Shown here piece by piece: positions 35,901 through 47,282 of a stretch of 64,000 bases of DNA (position 1 is the first letter of the stretch; each line of letters opens with the position of its first letter). Below the pieces are notes generated by a model. That model worked only from the letters and a program-made list of their open reading frames with translations. It did no database searches and had not been told where the DNA came from. Made by a program: the position numbers and the translations under genes. This stretch comes from Nereocystis luetkeana (lineage: Eukaryota; Sar; Phaeophyceae; Laminariales; Laminariaceae): the NCBI GenBank assembly GCA_031213475.1, contig JARUPZ010000034.1, positions 1,012,501-1,076,500 of the forward strand, in the 5' to 3' direction.

Positions 35901-37573
35901 AACAGCTAAAAAAGTCAGCAGTGTCCGTCCCTCCCCCCCCCCTCCCCCCGCCGTTCCACCATCAAGGCCTGCTCACCAGCGTCAAACCCCGAGGAAAAAG
36001 GTGGACCACTCTGACCGAAAATAACCCCCCAGTGGCGCGTACTTACCCTGCAGCGGTAGCACCTAACTTTTCTGAGGCTCCTCACTCGATTATAGTATAG
36101 GAGCTCTATACCTCACCCCAGGACTAATTTTGAGAAAAAAAGCTAATATTTACGCAGCATCCCGGTGAATAATCCGGAAGTCTATGCTGGGTGCTGGTAC
36201 CCGCATTACATGCCAAATAACACACACCCTCAGACGCTTAATAATGCTGGTTTTCTCGGCAACACGGGAGTGCAAACACCGAGTGACGCGTTTAGGGAAT
36301 GATGTCGACGAGAAATTCCCAACACCCGCCCTCTCGTCGGGTGCGCCCCTTAAGGCATGTTTGGAGAAAATCCGTTCGGATTTTTTTCCTAGGGGGTGTG
36401 TTGTTTTGTCACCTGGGTATTATACGATATATCACGAATAATATTGTAAAACGCTGATGGGTTGTGTGTTAAGGCATGTTTGGAGAAAATCGGTTCGGAT
36501 TTTTTTCGTAGGGGGTGTGTTGTTTTGTCACCTGGGTATTATACGATATATCACGAATAATATTGTAAAACGCTGATGGGTTGTGGAGTCCTGCCACGTC
36601 CTAAATATTTTTGCCTAAAAGTGCTATCCCAATATTATTATTATTTCTCTTGCCATCCGACAATGTGCAGCACGATCTTGGATCACTCATAACTTCCCCG
36701 AAAGAAGAAAACCTCGGACACAAAAGGAAACCCATGCACCAAGTCTACCTCCCTTCCGTGCCAACTTTCAGCTTGTCTACTCTATTTGCTGTATTTGCTC
36801 CTTCCTTCTCATTACGTTCTATCCTTAAATCCTAAACTGCATCCAAGCTCCATCCCCACGCCATCGGTGTGGGTCTGTCGTCCCTCCCTCCCCTGTTCCT
36901 TCTTCCTTCTTGGCAGTCCCTGAGCTGACGCTTGAACCTCGACACCCTCCTCGAAATGGCGACCTGAGTGGTCACCGAGACGAATCAATCGTAGCACAAC
37001 TCTACAAGAGCCACTATTATGCCAGTAGGCCTTATAATGGCAATAGGCACCATGATGGTAGTAGGCACTATAATGGTAATATACATTATTATGTCAATAG
37101 CCACTATAATGTCAATATACCAGGTACACGATAATGTCAATAGGCACTATATTGTCAATAGGTGCCACAATGTCAACTGACACTATAATACCAACAGGCA
37201 CTATAATGTCAACAGGCCCTGCAATGTCAGCAGGCACTACCATGGTATTAGGCACTACCATGGCCTTAGGCACTATAATGGCAATATCAAGCGGTGGATT
37301 TACCGGCAATACTGGTTGGTACCGGTAGCAATTTGTTCGACCGCCTAAACTATGATACCTGGTACTAGAGAGGGGTGCAGTAGGTACAACAGTAGTTGCA
37401 GTAGGTACAGCGGTAGTTGCAGTGGGTACAGCAGTGGGGGCGGTGCCCCTTTTCAGGTTTTGATGAAGCCGGAGATCCTTGATCCTATCGTAGAAAATGT
37501 AAAGCCGGAGATCCGCGCCGTCCGCCCTGAAATCCCCGAAACAGCGGATCTCCGAAGAGTACGCCTTCTCTGA
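29939..37573 (+). CDS. Acidic low-complexity protein, four exons, 5' end missing
   Basis: I do not recognise this protein. Proposed exons: 29939-30725, 31235-31521, 32447-32620 and 37457-37573, all with GT-AG borders and matching phases (phase 1 at the first junction, 0 at the others), giving 454 aa. The first exon follows 'cactaatcaaacccagcag', a plausible branch point and acceptor, and has no early ATG, so an upstream exon is missing. It encodes a Ser-Asp/Glu acidic stretch, a run of Glu, and long Gly/Glu/Lys low complexity. Exon 2 has two FQDV repeats (MTFQDVQE, RAFQDVLE) and LLEYVQRTQP. Exon 3 reads VFPNGVYIFRPDMEMPRVDK. Exon 4 has three KPEI/RPEI-type repeats after a strong 'ccccttttcag' acceptor and ends at TGA. 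The composition suggests a nuclear or disordered protein, but that is inference. Joining exon 3 to exon 4 across 4.8 kb of repeats is the weakest step. Confidence 0.5.
30895..31210 (+). repeat. ATATC/ATCAT-type satellite in intron
   Basis: Irregular repeats of 'atatcat', 'atcatacc' and 'acaatatc' fill most of the intron between exons 1 and 2 of the acidic-protein gene. Strongly AT-rich against GC-rich flanking exons. Confidence 0.85.
32147..32345 (+). repeat. Family D right module plus C-rich tract
   Basis: 'gctccgtctcgaaaggga' to 'actgaatgagcacgcc' is followed by about 120 bases of CCCTCCC low complexity, just upstream of exon 3 of the acidic-protein gene. Confidence 0.75.
32904..33010 (+). 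mobile_element. Family A MITE in intron
   Basis: Complete copy, starting 'atcacgggggaccatag' and ending 'gtatggccccccgtaata'. Confidence 0.9.
33011..33938. other. Intron sequence with degenerate duplications
   Basis: A segment ending 'gcgggtgattcctatcat' (33170-33215) recurs as 'gcgggcgatttctatcat' (33325-33362). From 33480 to 33850 strings such as 'tcctactccgtacacg' and 'tcctaccgtgtacgcg' recur irregularly. Confidence 0.5.
33939..34049 (-). mobile_element. Family A MITE, reverse orientation
   Basis: Starts 'attaaaccggaccatagtaa' and ends 'ctatgatccccccgtaatag'. More diverged than the copies at 28.0 and 32.9 kb. Confidence 0.85.
34050..35204. other. Intron/intergenic, nothing recognised
   Basis: No exon-like stretch with splice sites and no repeat-family member was seen. 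Confidence 0.4.
35205..35816 (+). repeat. Dispersed repeat plus complete family D element
   Basis: 35205-35640 parallels 28440-29542, and 35638-35816 holds the family D left module, a short C spacer and the right module. The two loci together define the composite element. This copy has shorter spacers. Confidence 0.8.
36351..36586 (+). repeat. 119-bp tandem duplication
   Basis: 36351-36469 and 36470-36586 differ at about two positions ('ccgttcgg'/'cggttcgg' and 'cctaggg'/'cgtaggg'). It lies in the last intron of the acidic-protein gene. Confidence 0.92.
37012..37300 (+). repeat. CACTATAATG minisatellite
   Basis: About a dozen imperfect units of roughly 15-21 bp around 'gcactataatgtcaata', ending in 'ggcactaccatgg' variants. 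Just upstream of the proposed last exon of the acidic-protein gene. Confidence 0.85.
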
Positions 37574-37794
37574 ACGACCTCCCGCGATAGTAAGGCGTGC
37601 CTGACGCTATGAAGCATCCACCAGCGCGAGTTCTTAGTGGAAGTAAGGCATGCCTTATCGTGATGAATCCCCTTGAGCGCGAGTTGCTGCCGAGAGCTAC
37701 GTTGAAATACTTGAGCAACTCCCGCCCCGTCCTTCTGGTACTTCTTTTGCCAGAGGCCACCAAGCCTGGTTGCCATAAATTCGCGAGGAAAAAT

Positions 37795-39040
37795 CGCCCC
37801 GTCCCCGCGGCGCTCCGTCTCGAAAGGGATGTGTGGCCAATGGTAAGAAACAATGCCTAGGGCAAGAAATAGATGCGCGCGCCCCTTTCTTTCCCGCCCT
37901 CCCCCCCGCAAAATGCCTGCATATCAGTGCCTTTCAATGCTGACCCGACAGAGGAAGCATCAATCCCTCTCGTCTTTCCCCCCCTAAATTCTTGCTCATT
38001 ATAGTGCCTGTCAATATTGATCCTGACATCTAAAACATCAATAGCTCTCCACCCTTCCCCTCCCCGCAAATGTCTGCATATCAGCCCCCCCATCTAAAAC
38101 GCCAATCATTCTCTACCCCCCACCCCCCAAATTTCATTTTTATCCTCTTAAAGTACTCCTTAGGCTTTGATCTAACCGCTTAAACGCTAACCACCCCCCC
38201 TCCCCACCTCTCCAAACAAACAAACAAAAACGCCTACATATCAGTACCCCTTCGACAATAGCGGTTGCCGCCGCCAAGAGCCCACGATGCTCGTTCTCGA
38301 CATGTCTCCAGCGCGGCGGAGAGATGCATGACCCCCACATACCCGGAAGACGGCGTAGGGGCCTCGAATCTCCCCGCTGCGCATGGCCATGTCGAGGACG
38401 ACAACCGTGGCTGTTTCAGTTGATGCCGCAGAGGCACTGATAAGGAGGCACTGCTGTAGGGGGGGGAGGGGTGATTGGCGACTCAATAATGGCGGTCGGG
38501 TTTGGTCTTTGGGGTACCGGGTATGAGGAGTGTGGTCAGGGGGCGGAAGAGTAATTGACGATTCCGCTGTCGTATCAATCCTGAGAATCTGCTTCGTAAG
38601 CAGGCAGTTGCGGGATGGGTGGGAGGGGTAGAGTGATTGGTGTTTTTGATGTCAGATCAACATTGGCAGGAACCGATGAGCAAGCACGTAGGAGGGGGGG
38701 GAAAAGGTGCGCAACGCACCTGTCGGATGAAACCTGAGGTGCACCGGCAAGCAGGTGTTTTTCGGCCGGGTGGGGGGGGGGGGAGAATGAATGTCGTTTT
38801 AGATGGCATGAAGTTTACGGCGACTCAACTGGGTACCTCGCCGATTGGGTGCCATAAATGCTTGTCAGCGCCTATCAATCGTAGTCCTACAGCGCTCCTA
38901 TTTATCTCCACCCGTCACCCCAAACAAAACCCTACTCCCCTGTGCCTGTCTATACAATCCGACAGCTAACACGCCTATCATCCCTCCCTCGCCCCCCCCA
39001 AACAAATGCCTGCTTATCAGTGCCCCGCTGGCATTTATCA
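37795..39040. repeat. Family D right module and degenerate satellite with an inversion
   Basis: After a right module (37808-37875), units containing 'tgcctgcatatcagtgcc' and 'gacatctaaaacatcaat' with C-rich spacers repeat to about 38270. They appear reversed at 38400-38690 ('gaggcactgataagg', 'gagtgattggtgtttttgat') and forward again at 38830-39030 ('aatgcctgcttatcagtgcc'). It ends about 120 bp before the proposed start of the Gly-rich gene. Confidence 0.65.
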
Positions 39041-39155
39041 CCCATGCGCTAAACAGCTTCCTCCGCTCACCCTGGACGCCCCGCGAGACGAAGGGACGCA
39101 AGGCTCCTGCCCTGACCTCTTCCCTCCCACGAGCGACGCTCATGCAAGGGGGGCG

Positions 39156-42100
39156 ATGTCAGAACTAGACCCCAACAGCGCGTACCATGACACCCGGGGT
39201 ACGGCGGGCCCCCCGTGTTTTCTCGGAGATGGGTTCAAGGGGAGTACTGGCGGTGGCTGTCACGGAGGCTACGGTGGGGACTATGGAGGCGGCCTCGAAG
39301 GACCCATGGAAGCAGCTACTGCGGGTGCGCTGGGTTCGAACCTCCCCCCCCCCGGGCTTGTGGGGCTCCCATCTAATCTGCTGGGGATGAATTTGAACAC
39401 TAACGTCGTTCACGGTCGTGAGGAAGCCGCCTACTTTGATGGCGGGGCTATCCCCACCACCGCTGCTGCTGCTGCTGCTGCTGCGGGCGGCGGCGGCGGC
39501 GGCGGGGGCTACGGTGCGTTGTCCACGCTGGCCGGTCCTTCGGGACTGGACCGCATGTCAGCCGCCCATGAGATCACCAAGAGTTATCCTGCTGCTGCCG
39601 CCGCCGCTGTGGCTAGTGAAAGCAACATCAGCAGCAGCAGCAACAACAACCACCGTTTCGGTCCTAGCAGCGTTGCAGTCGGCGGTGGCCTCTCGGGGCT
39701 AGACCGGAAAATCGCCACAGAAATAGGAGAACCGAGCCTCCTGAGGAGGTTCGGTGACACTAACGCAAGGGTCGGCCGCCGTTACGACGCGACAATCGGG
39801 AGGGTCGGGGAGCGCCCTCACCCCCGTCCCCTTGACTTGAACAACTCGAACGGGAGTGCCACCATTTCCGGTGGCGTGGGGTTGGACACCGGAATCGGCT
39901 CAAACGGACAGGGTCACGTTACCGCGATTGCCCCCCACTCCGGGGCCACCGCTGGCCGCATGTTCAACCTCATAAGCCCCCACGACAACGACCAGCTGGG
40001 AGATGGAACGATGGGCGAACGGGAGAAAGGTTCCGTGAGGGGAACTCGCGGCGGGAGGAACGGTGGCCCAGCGGTTGGTGTTGATGTTGGTGGCGGTGGC
40101 GGCGGCGGTGGGTTTGGTGGTGGTGGTGGTGGTGGTGGGGGTGGTGGTGGCGGCGGCGGCGGCAGGGCCGGCGCTTATTTCGCCGACGGGGTGCCTGGGG
40201 TCGCGGCAACCGAGGGAAGTGCGGCCGCCTCTGTTATGCGCGGGAGTGTGAACGGGACGGCGACTTCGTACAGTGGCGGTGATGGCGGTGGTGGCGGTGG
40301 TGACGGTGCTGTTGGTGTGTTTGGTGGCGGTCGTGGTCGGTTCGGGTTTGGTGGTGGTGGTGGTGGTGGTCTTGGGGGTGGTGGTGGGGGTGGGTTCGGT
40401 GAGGGGGATGGGTGTGGCTTTGGTGCTAGAGGTGGTGTTGGTGGTGGTGGTAGTGGGTTTGGGGGTGGTGGAGGCGGTGCTGAGTTCGCTGGTGGAGCGT
40501 TTGAGGTCGGAGCCACTTGGGGAGGATATGCCTCGTCTGATGCGCAGCACGGATACGCCAACGGGAGGGCGACTGCCTACGGTGACAGCGGTGGCGGTGG
40601 TGTTGCCAGGGGCTTTGGTGGCGGTGGTGTTGGTTTTGGGGTTGGTGGTGGAGTTAATGATGGAGGTGGGTTCGGTGGTGGGGGTGGGGGTTTGTTTGGG
40701 GGTGGGGGTGGGGGCGGGGGCGGGTTTGGGGGTTTCTTTGGTGGTGGTGGTGGTGGTGGTGGTGGTAGTGGTTTCGTAGATGGTTGTGGTGGCGGTGACG
40801 TTACAAAGATGAAAGAGTCCAGCACGTTCCTCTCGACGGGGACCAAGCAACATTCACCCAAGTTCGGCCGCGGGAGCTCGGGGCCCGCCGACAAACCAGC
40901 ACAGGAGTTATTGGGATGGGGAGGGAGGGAAGGAGAGGGAAGGGTGGGCGGCAGGCGTGAGGCTTCCCTCGTGCCACAGGTCTCCGACGCTCTCGATATC
41001 CCCCCCCTGGATCTCAACGATTCAGCTTACGGGAGGGCGGTACCTCCGGAGGCTGCAGCTCTCGCGGGAAATGCTCCTGTCGCAGCGATGGCGGCCGGTC
41101 AGCCCCCTCCGTCCAACGTGAACGTTTCTGGTCACTTAACGCTTCCATCGGGAGGGTGCAGCGATGCTTTTTCGACGTCGGGCATGGGTCTTCGGCAGGT
41201 AAGCAGGGATGGCGGGCGGAGGGGCGAGGTAGTTGTGAAAGGGACTACATGTCGTTGAATTAGAGTGTTGCTTTTTCGGTCAGGCTGTACGAGGCGGCTT
41301 TTCCCCGACTTGAAACATTGTGTCGGTGTGAAATCCAGGTGCCCGTGATGCGACGGTGTTCTCGTCCGTTGTCCTCGCGTTTCGTACTGGTATGCATGAC
41401 GGGCTAGGATCTAGCTTCGTCGTTGTTGTTGATGCTGGTCGTCGAGACGCCGATAAATCATACCAGGACTTGAACTCGCTGAAAAATAGGTCAACAGAGA
41501 GAGCAAATCGCTAACCAGTACGCATACTCGGTAGGGAGAAAGATGGGGCAAAAGAGAGTAACCAGAAGCAAGATGGATGGAGGCACAATAAACAACATGA
41601 GGCAAGCTCAGAGGGAAGCACGAAAAACAACAACGAGAACAGAAAATCATAAGGAGGACAGTAAGCAAAGGCGTAAACCCGAATCACGGGGAATGTAGCC
41701 AGGCAAGGATTTTTTATCTAGTAGCGTCTCCCCCCTAGCTAGTTATGCTTACTGGCTGTGACCGCCCTAATTTTCGCGTTTGGAGCGTGTTTTAATGACA
41801 GCCCGGTTTCCACCGATGCGTTGATCGCTACCAGTACACAGCAGTGTTGGAGTCAGCGAAACGCCACGAGACATAACTAGACGCGTGATAAACAATCAAG
41901 TGCGTTCCGACTCGCTCGTTGGCAATATCTCCCCCCCACTCCCGCATTTGTTTGGGAAAATGTGCGTAGCTCTACGAGAAAAAGGTCAAGGACGTCGTAG
42001 CGTGTAGTACTCAATCAGGATGAGCATCTCTCCTTCCGCCAGCAACCCTCAAATCGTTCTATTACGGGGGCCATAGTTAACAGGACCAAATATTGTTAGT

Positions 42101-43673
42101 AAAAATGGTCAAACATTTAGGTTTTTATGTGTACCATAGGTCCTGTTAACTATGGTCCCCCGTGATAGCAGGCCCTTGTCGTTATCGGCCTTTACGACAA
42201 TTTGCATGCCCAACGCTACGGAAGCGCCCGAATACTCCAAAACCCAAGCACCACGAGCGGCCGACCCCCCCCTTCCCCCCCCCCCTCCTTGCTTACCTTC
42301 GCCGCCCTCAATCACCCCCCCTACCATCTTCCGATGCCCAGCAACCCGCCACCTTAAGCTCTGGGGCCGCTACTAACCCTATGGCTGCGGGAGGAAGTGA
42401 CCCCGTCAACTGGACTGCGGCGCTCGACCTCGGCTTCCTGTCGTCCCCCGACGACCAGCAACAACAGCACCACGACCAGCAAGAGCACCACCACCAGCAC
42501 CAGAAGCAGCAGCAGCAGCAACAGCAGCAGCAACAGCACCAAGACGAGGGACACGTATTAGCAGCAGCAGCAACAGCAAGTTCACCGGGAAACGCCAGTA
42601 CAGCCGGGGGAACTGGAGGGGGAGGCGATGGCTGTGGTCCCTTGGGAGCGTCAATGCTGCCGCCTGTCTACGAGGGGAGTGCTATAGCTGGATCCGCGCG
42701 GGGTTCGCAAGAGAGTGGAGATGGCGATGTGAGCGAGGGCAATGATGGCGACGATGATGTCTTCGAGTGGGGAGAGTCCCTGGATCTGATGTTTGGAGGT
42801 GTACACGAGGCAGACGCGAGCGAGAGGGCTGGTGAGGTCGAGAACGATGACGATGGTGGCTTGGAGTGGGGGGAAGCCATGCATGCGCGGTTCGGGTATG
42901 CGTACGAGAGAGAGGCGAGTGCGGGAACGGGGGTGAGAGGAGATGTGGTGGTGGCAGCCGGCGACGGCGGGGGCGGCGGTGGGGCGCGAGTAGCGTTGGC
43001 GATGAGGCTCCCTGTGCGAGATGAGGTCGAGTGGGGGGCATCTCTGAACGCGCTATTCTCCGCCAGGGAGGGACAGGAGGAGGGGGAAGAGGTGGTGGAT
43101 GCCGAGGAAGAAGACGGTGCGATGAGGCTCCCCGTGCGAGATGAGGTTGACTGGGGGGTCTCTCTGAACGCGCTATTCTCTGCCGGAGAGAGACAGGAGG
43201 AGGAAGAGGAGGAGGAGGAGGAGGAGGAGGAGTTGGAAGAGGTGGAGGAGGTGGAGGAAGACGATGAGGAAGATGAGTTGCAGGAGGTGGAGGAGCAGGA
43301 GGAGGAGAGAGAAGACGCTGGCCTTTTCGGTGTGCCGCTGTCACCGTCCGCTCCCCCGACTCCATGGTTCTACCCCATTCGTTCCACCATCGCGCTGAAC
43401 GCGGTGACCAGCCGCGCCCAGCGTCTTCTGCGGTGGCCCACGGGAACGGCGGTGAGGTCGTCAGCGGTGGCTGCCGGTGTGGCGGGGTTGAGCGGCGACA
43501 GCACACCCGCTAACCAGGAGAAACTCGCGTTCGTAACCAAGGGGCCCAAGGGCCCCCAGGGCTTTGGTGGAAGCTGGAGGAGCTGCCCGGAAGTCACTCC
43601 CTACTGGGAGGACGGCGGAGGCGGGGAGGGGGGGGGGCTTCGTCTGACTCGGTGGACGTCTCGCTGTGTCTGA
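39156..43673 (+). CDS. Large Gly-rich protein with acidic Trp motifs, two exons
   Basis: I do not recognise this protein. Exon 1: 39156-41198; intron 41199-42341 (GTAAGC...CCCAG); exon 2: 42342-43673. Both junctions are phase 0 and the product is about 1,124 aa. The start MSELDPNSAYHD was chosen because the upstream in-frame ATG at 39006 lies in satellite sequence; an upstream exon is possible. Exon 1 has Ala runs, Ser/Asn runs and several hundred residues of GGGG(F/Y/V)G low complexity, plus PLDLN(D/N)S twice. Exon 2 starts with a Gln/His-rich stretch. It then has five related motifs centred on Trp705, 824, 857, 912 and 952, of the form E-W-G-x-S-L-x-x-L-F (for example EVEWGASLNALF), a Glu-rich run, and a conserved-looking C-terminus (TPWFYPIRSTIALNAVTSRAQ). 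The acidic/aromatic motifs resemble transcriptional activation segments. That is an inference, and no DNA-binding domain was seen. Confidence 0.65.
42061..42168 (-). mobile_element. Family A MITE in the intron of the Gly-rich gene
   Basis: Starts 'attacgggggccatagttaa' and ends 'ctatggtcccccgtgatag'. It sits about 170 bp upstream of the exon 2 acceptor. Confidence 0.9.
43000..43200 (+). repeat. In-frame tandem duplication (period about 120 bp) in coding exon
   Basis: 43000-43081 and 43119-43200 both read 'gcgatgaggctccc', 'gtgcgagatgaggt', 'tctctgaacgcgctattctc' and 'gacaggagg'. The protein repeat is MRLPVRDEV(E/D)WG, then SLNALFSA. Most differences are silent or conservative. Confidence 0.85.
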
Positions 43674-44699
43674 TGGCCTGGCCTATGTAAGGTCGATGTC
43701 GGCGTGTTCGTCCGTCCGTTCCCGCTACTGCCGCGAGCACTCAGTTGCCGCTGTGAGCGCGTGCGTCGCGTACGTAACGTGTGCGGCGTGTGTAGCGTCT
43801 ACATATCGTTTGTGCGTACAAGTGGGCGTATGAAGGACGATCGCTTTTGCTACGATGGCGGTTTTCCCTAATTCGCCTAAACAAAACACGTACCCAGCAG
43901 TGTTGTTCTGAAAACGCTAGAAACACGTCTTTGGAGTAATGAAGCACGCTTTTTGATGAACCAAGCACGCTGCTTGATATACGAGATACGTTTTGATGGA
44001 CGAAACACGCCTTTTGATGGACCGAAAAAGTGACCGACCAGTCAAAGCCAGGAGGGCGATGTGCGCAGGAGAATCGTTAAAAATATTGGCGTCAGGCAGG
44101 GAGGAAGGGCAGAGGGGGGGGGAAGTCGTTGAGCGCCAAATGCGCACAAACGCCTTTTGATTGGAGTTGTAGAACCTATCCGAGAGCCGCCCATTGCAGA
44201 AAGGCGTTACGGTAGAGCCCTACTGTAGAAAACGGAGGACGAGGAGTGGCGGGTAGATTCATCGGCTTTGTTGCTGCGCTGCTCTGTTTGCTCTTTTTTG
44301 CTGTTTTTGTCGTGCTGCTGTGTGTTCATGCCTCCATTTGTCTTCCGTGGAACAATAAATTCGACGGAATTTGAGGTGCCCTGTCGAGCGGGGGGGTCAC
44401 ACGCCTCTCGTCCAATCGCAATTGCAGGCTTTTATGGGAGCTATGTGATGGATGTTGTGTGCTTATGGGGAAAAACTTCAGACTTGGGAAGGGTTAACTG
44501 AAAGCAAAGACTCACTACGTACTGTTGTTGGTGCCGTACCAGCTGTTTCGACTTGGAAGTTGTTGTCGCTAGGCGCGAGCGCAGGGGGCGATGGGCAGCA
44601 GCTGTTTGCGGAGATATAATACATACATATTTGCATGATAAATGGAACGTCATGGGCCCTGCTAGAGGAACCCTCGTTCCATCGCTCGCTTTTGACCGC
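43674..44699. other. No recognisable gene; short degenerate repeats
   Basis: At 43918-44030 'acacgccttttgatgga'-like units recur four or five times. A T-rich leader-like frame at 44268-44501 has no support. Confidence 0.45.
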
Positions 44700-45185
44700 A
44701 GAGTTGATTTGGTAAGAGCTGCTGCTGTTGGGTGTTCCGCGCGGAAGCTTGTTGGTGAAGTGCATGCCGGGCAAGCTGCCATAGCTAACCTTTACCAGAT
44801 ACCATCCAAGTGCACCATCTAACCCTAAACGTGTACGTCACCGTCGTGAGGCGTGCGTGCAGTGGCAATGGAGCAGCGACGCAGTGCGATTTACCCTTGT
44901 CGAGGAAAAGTTTCACTGGGCGTCTTCAACCCGAAGAGTTTATGTAAGAGCGAGCTGCTAGTCTTGCGTGTTTCTTTTGGGCGTGTGTTGGTGGAGTGCA
45001 CAAGAGCTACGGCTGTGGCGTGTTTTTCGCGGGGCCTTGCTAGCGGAGTGCATGCGAGGCAACGTGGCGTCAGCGCTGTACGGCTGACTATTGCAAGGCT
45101 TACCCTTGGCTGGGCAATCGGGCGACATTTTACCTCGGTAGCTAAGTAGGTTTTACTAGACCTTGTCACGTAAACCCCCAAAGGC
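44700..45185 (+). repeat. Duplicated segment with diverged SINE-like copy
   Basis: 44715-44790 and 45000-45070 share 'agagct.c.gctgt', 'gcgcgg..gcttg' and 'gtgcatgc' spaced alike. At 45095-45185 the SINE head 'cccttggctgggcaatcg' is followed by an A box variant (TAGCTAAGTAGG) and a decayed B box. Confidence 0.6.
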
Positions 45186-45640
45186 ACCGCTAAGGTATGG
45201 ACGCAAGGGGAAGTTTTACTCCGTCTATCCTCTGTATTGTCTTTGCGCGTCTTTCTCCCAGCCGTAACTCAGATCCGGGGTCACATAGCAGGCACCCCCC
45301 CCCCCCCCCCAATCCCCGCTATATCCGGTGCGCGCCTTCATTTTTTGTCGCGAGAAGGCACCGATGTAATGGGCAGAGGCGGTGTGGGACGGGGTTGCCG
45401 CAGTGCGAGAGTGCGATGGTCCCTTTTTTTGAAGAAAAATCGCACTTGACGCCCAGACATATGGATGGGTGAGCGGCATAGGGCGGGCGGCCTTGTTGTG
45501 CGAAGAGGAGAGGAGTGGAGGGAACGGGGGATGGAAGCATTGGAATAAATCCTGTTTGGGGAAGGCTCCCTCCCATCTTTCTCGCCTTCAGATGCAGGGT
45601 TTACATCAAAGCAGGAATTTTTCGGGGGACTTCACGGGCC
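45186..45640. other. No recognisable gene; C15 tract
   Basis: A run of Cs at 45296-45311 and unremarkable flanks. The short frames on both strands lack features. Confidence 0.45.
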
Positions 45641-45954
45641 ATTATTCGACGGGTTAGGGAATTTGTGAAATCTCTCGGGTCGAGTCGGATCAGGAGGTTT
45701 TCAAACTCTCGCGGGTCGGGTTGGGTTGCTACGGTCAAAAGTGGCCAGGTGAGGGGGGGGGGGGCTTGGCAACCACGGCTGTTGAGCTTTTAGACCTTCC
45801 GCTAACGATGGGGAAGGTACTTATAATGTTTGCTAGCGTAACTTTTAGCTTTCTTGTTTTTTATGTTATTTTGGGTTTATCTTCCTACACGTGAGGGATC
45901 CAGGTTTGAGCTGGATATTGTCGGGGGACAATTGCATAATAACGTTAATAATAT

Positions 45955-46330
45955 CAACAAAAATACAATGAGGATATCAACAACATCATCATTGCCATCA
46001 GCATCAACATCAGCCGTCAGCATCATTCACATGTTCATTTTCGTCGTCCTTCTCACCATCATCGTCAACATCAATAACATTGTCAGCACCATCCTTATCA
46101 TCACCAAACTGTCTGTATCATCACCATCATCGCCACCACAACCACCATGACCAACATACCCATTGTCACAATCATCGTCAGTATGGACAGTGTCAGTACC
46201 ATCAAGATCATTATTACCGTCGTCCTTTCCCGTCATCAACATCAACATTTCAATTATCCTCGCCGTCAACATTATGATCGTCACCACCATCACCATCAAT
46301 CTCACCAAGCATGTTCATCCTCGACAGCAC
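45955..46330 (+). repeat. CATCAN/CACCAT degenerate microsatellite
   Basis: Roughly 370 bp dominated by 'catcaacatc', 'catcatc' and 'accaccat'. It produces spurious His, Ile and Asp frames. Preceded at 45640-45740 by a GGGTC-type block. Confidence 0.85.
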
Positions 46331-46619
46331 AACAGTGTATCCACTGCGCTTTCCGAACGACACTCCCAGTTGGATCATGACGCAACGAACAGCCCGTATA
46401 CCATTGGTATTGCACCTACCGAGCAGTGTCGGTGGCTAATTGCAGGCTACCCTGGTACTTCTATTCTGTACTACTGGGACACAGCTGTGCTCACTGCAAA
46501 GGTCAACCAACATCTACCGATATATTCCTTCGAAATCTTTGCTCAACTGTTCCACTCGTTAGGTGTTTGCAAAATACTCGGTACCATCCTTCTGTACTTC
46601 GTATGTACCGTGACATAGA
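46331..46619. other. No recognisable gene
   Basis: The 151-aa plus-strand frame that ends here begins inside the microsatellite and has no other support. Confidence 0.4.
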
Positions 46620-46960
46620 TGCACTCACTGCGTAGCTCAACAGCTACTAATAGATTAACTGAAAAATAACTGCGTTCGACAGTTTCTCTCCGCTGGCCAG
46701 CTGAACCAAATGCTTACGAGCTCGACAGCTTCGCTCAATGCCTATAGCTCAACGACTTTTAGCTGGACAACCTATTAATAGCTTAACAGCCACCTATGAA
46801 CTCGCAACCTTCGCTAAACAGCTTCACTCAGCGCTCAGACTAGCTCAATAGCTACTATTCACGCAGAACCTTTGCTCAATGACGTCGCTCAACGGCTGTA
46901 TGATAACTCATCAGCTTCGCTCAACGGCATTTAGGCCAACGGCTTTAAAATTGAAAACAT
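46620..46960 (+). repeat. Degenerate minisatellite around CAGCTTCGCTCAACGGC
   Basis: Units such as 'agctcaacagct', 'cagcttcgctcaatgcct' and 'tagctcaacgactttt' recur with 15-25 bp spacing over 340 bp. Confidence 0.7.
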
Positions 46961-47282
46961 TCGCCCCTTGCTCGATCAATCAATACTCTACGCCAAGCGT
47001 CCCAAAAGGTAATGATACGAAAAAGCCAAAACAAAAACAGCAAAACACGAGCCTCGCTACACACCAAAAAAAAAACGCAAACACATAAGTACCAGGTACC
47101 AGGTATAAAAAAATATAGCCAGGGATACCAGGTATCGAGAAAAGGAAATCACGTGAAAAAACAAAAAAAAACACACGCACACACAATACACATACACACC
47201 CTGCAATTGAAGGTAATCCGATTGTATCCACGCTACGGACAAGCCGTGGGCATAGGTGTCTACGACTTAACGCCTCGGGCAG
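46961..47282. other. Unique sequence with three TACCAGGTA copies
   Basis: A-rich. Two copies of the 9-mer overlap at 47090-47105 by sharing TA, and another lies at 47126. Confidence 0.5.

Noticed and set aside
39900-40853. 317-aa minus-strand Thr-rich frame opposite the Gly-rich exon
   Set aside because: It is the complement of GGT/GGN codons. The plus strand has matching splice phases and less repetitive flanks.
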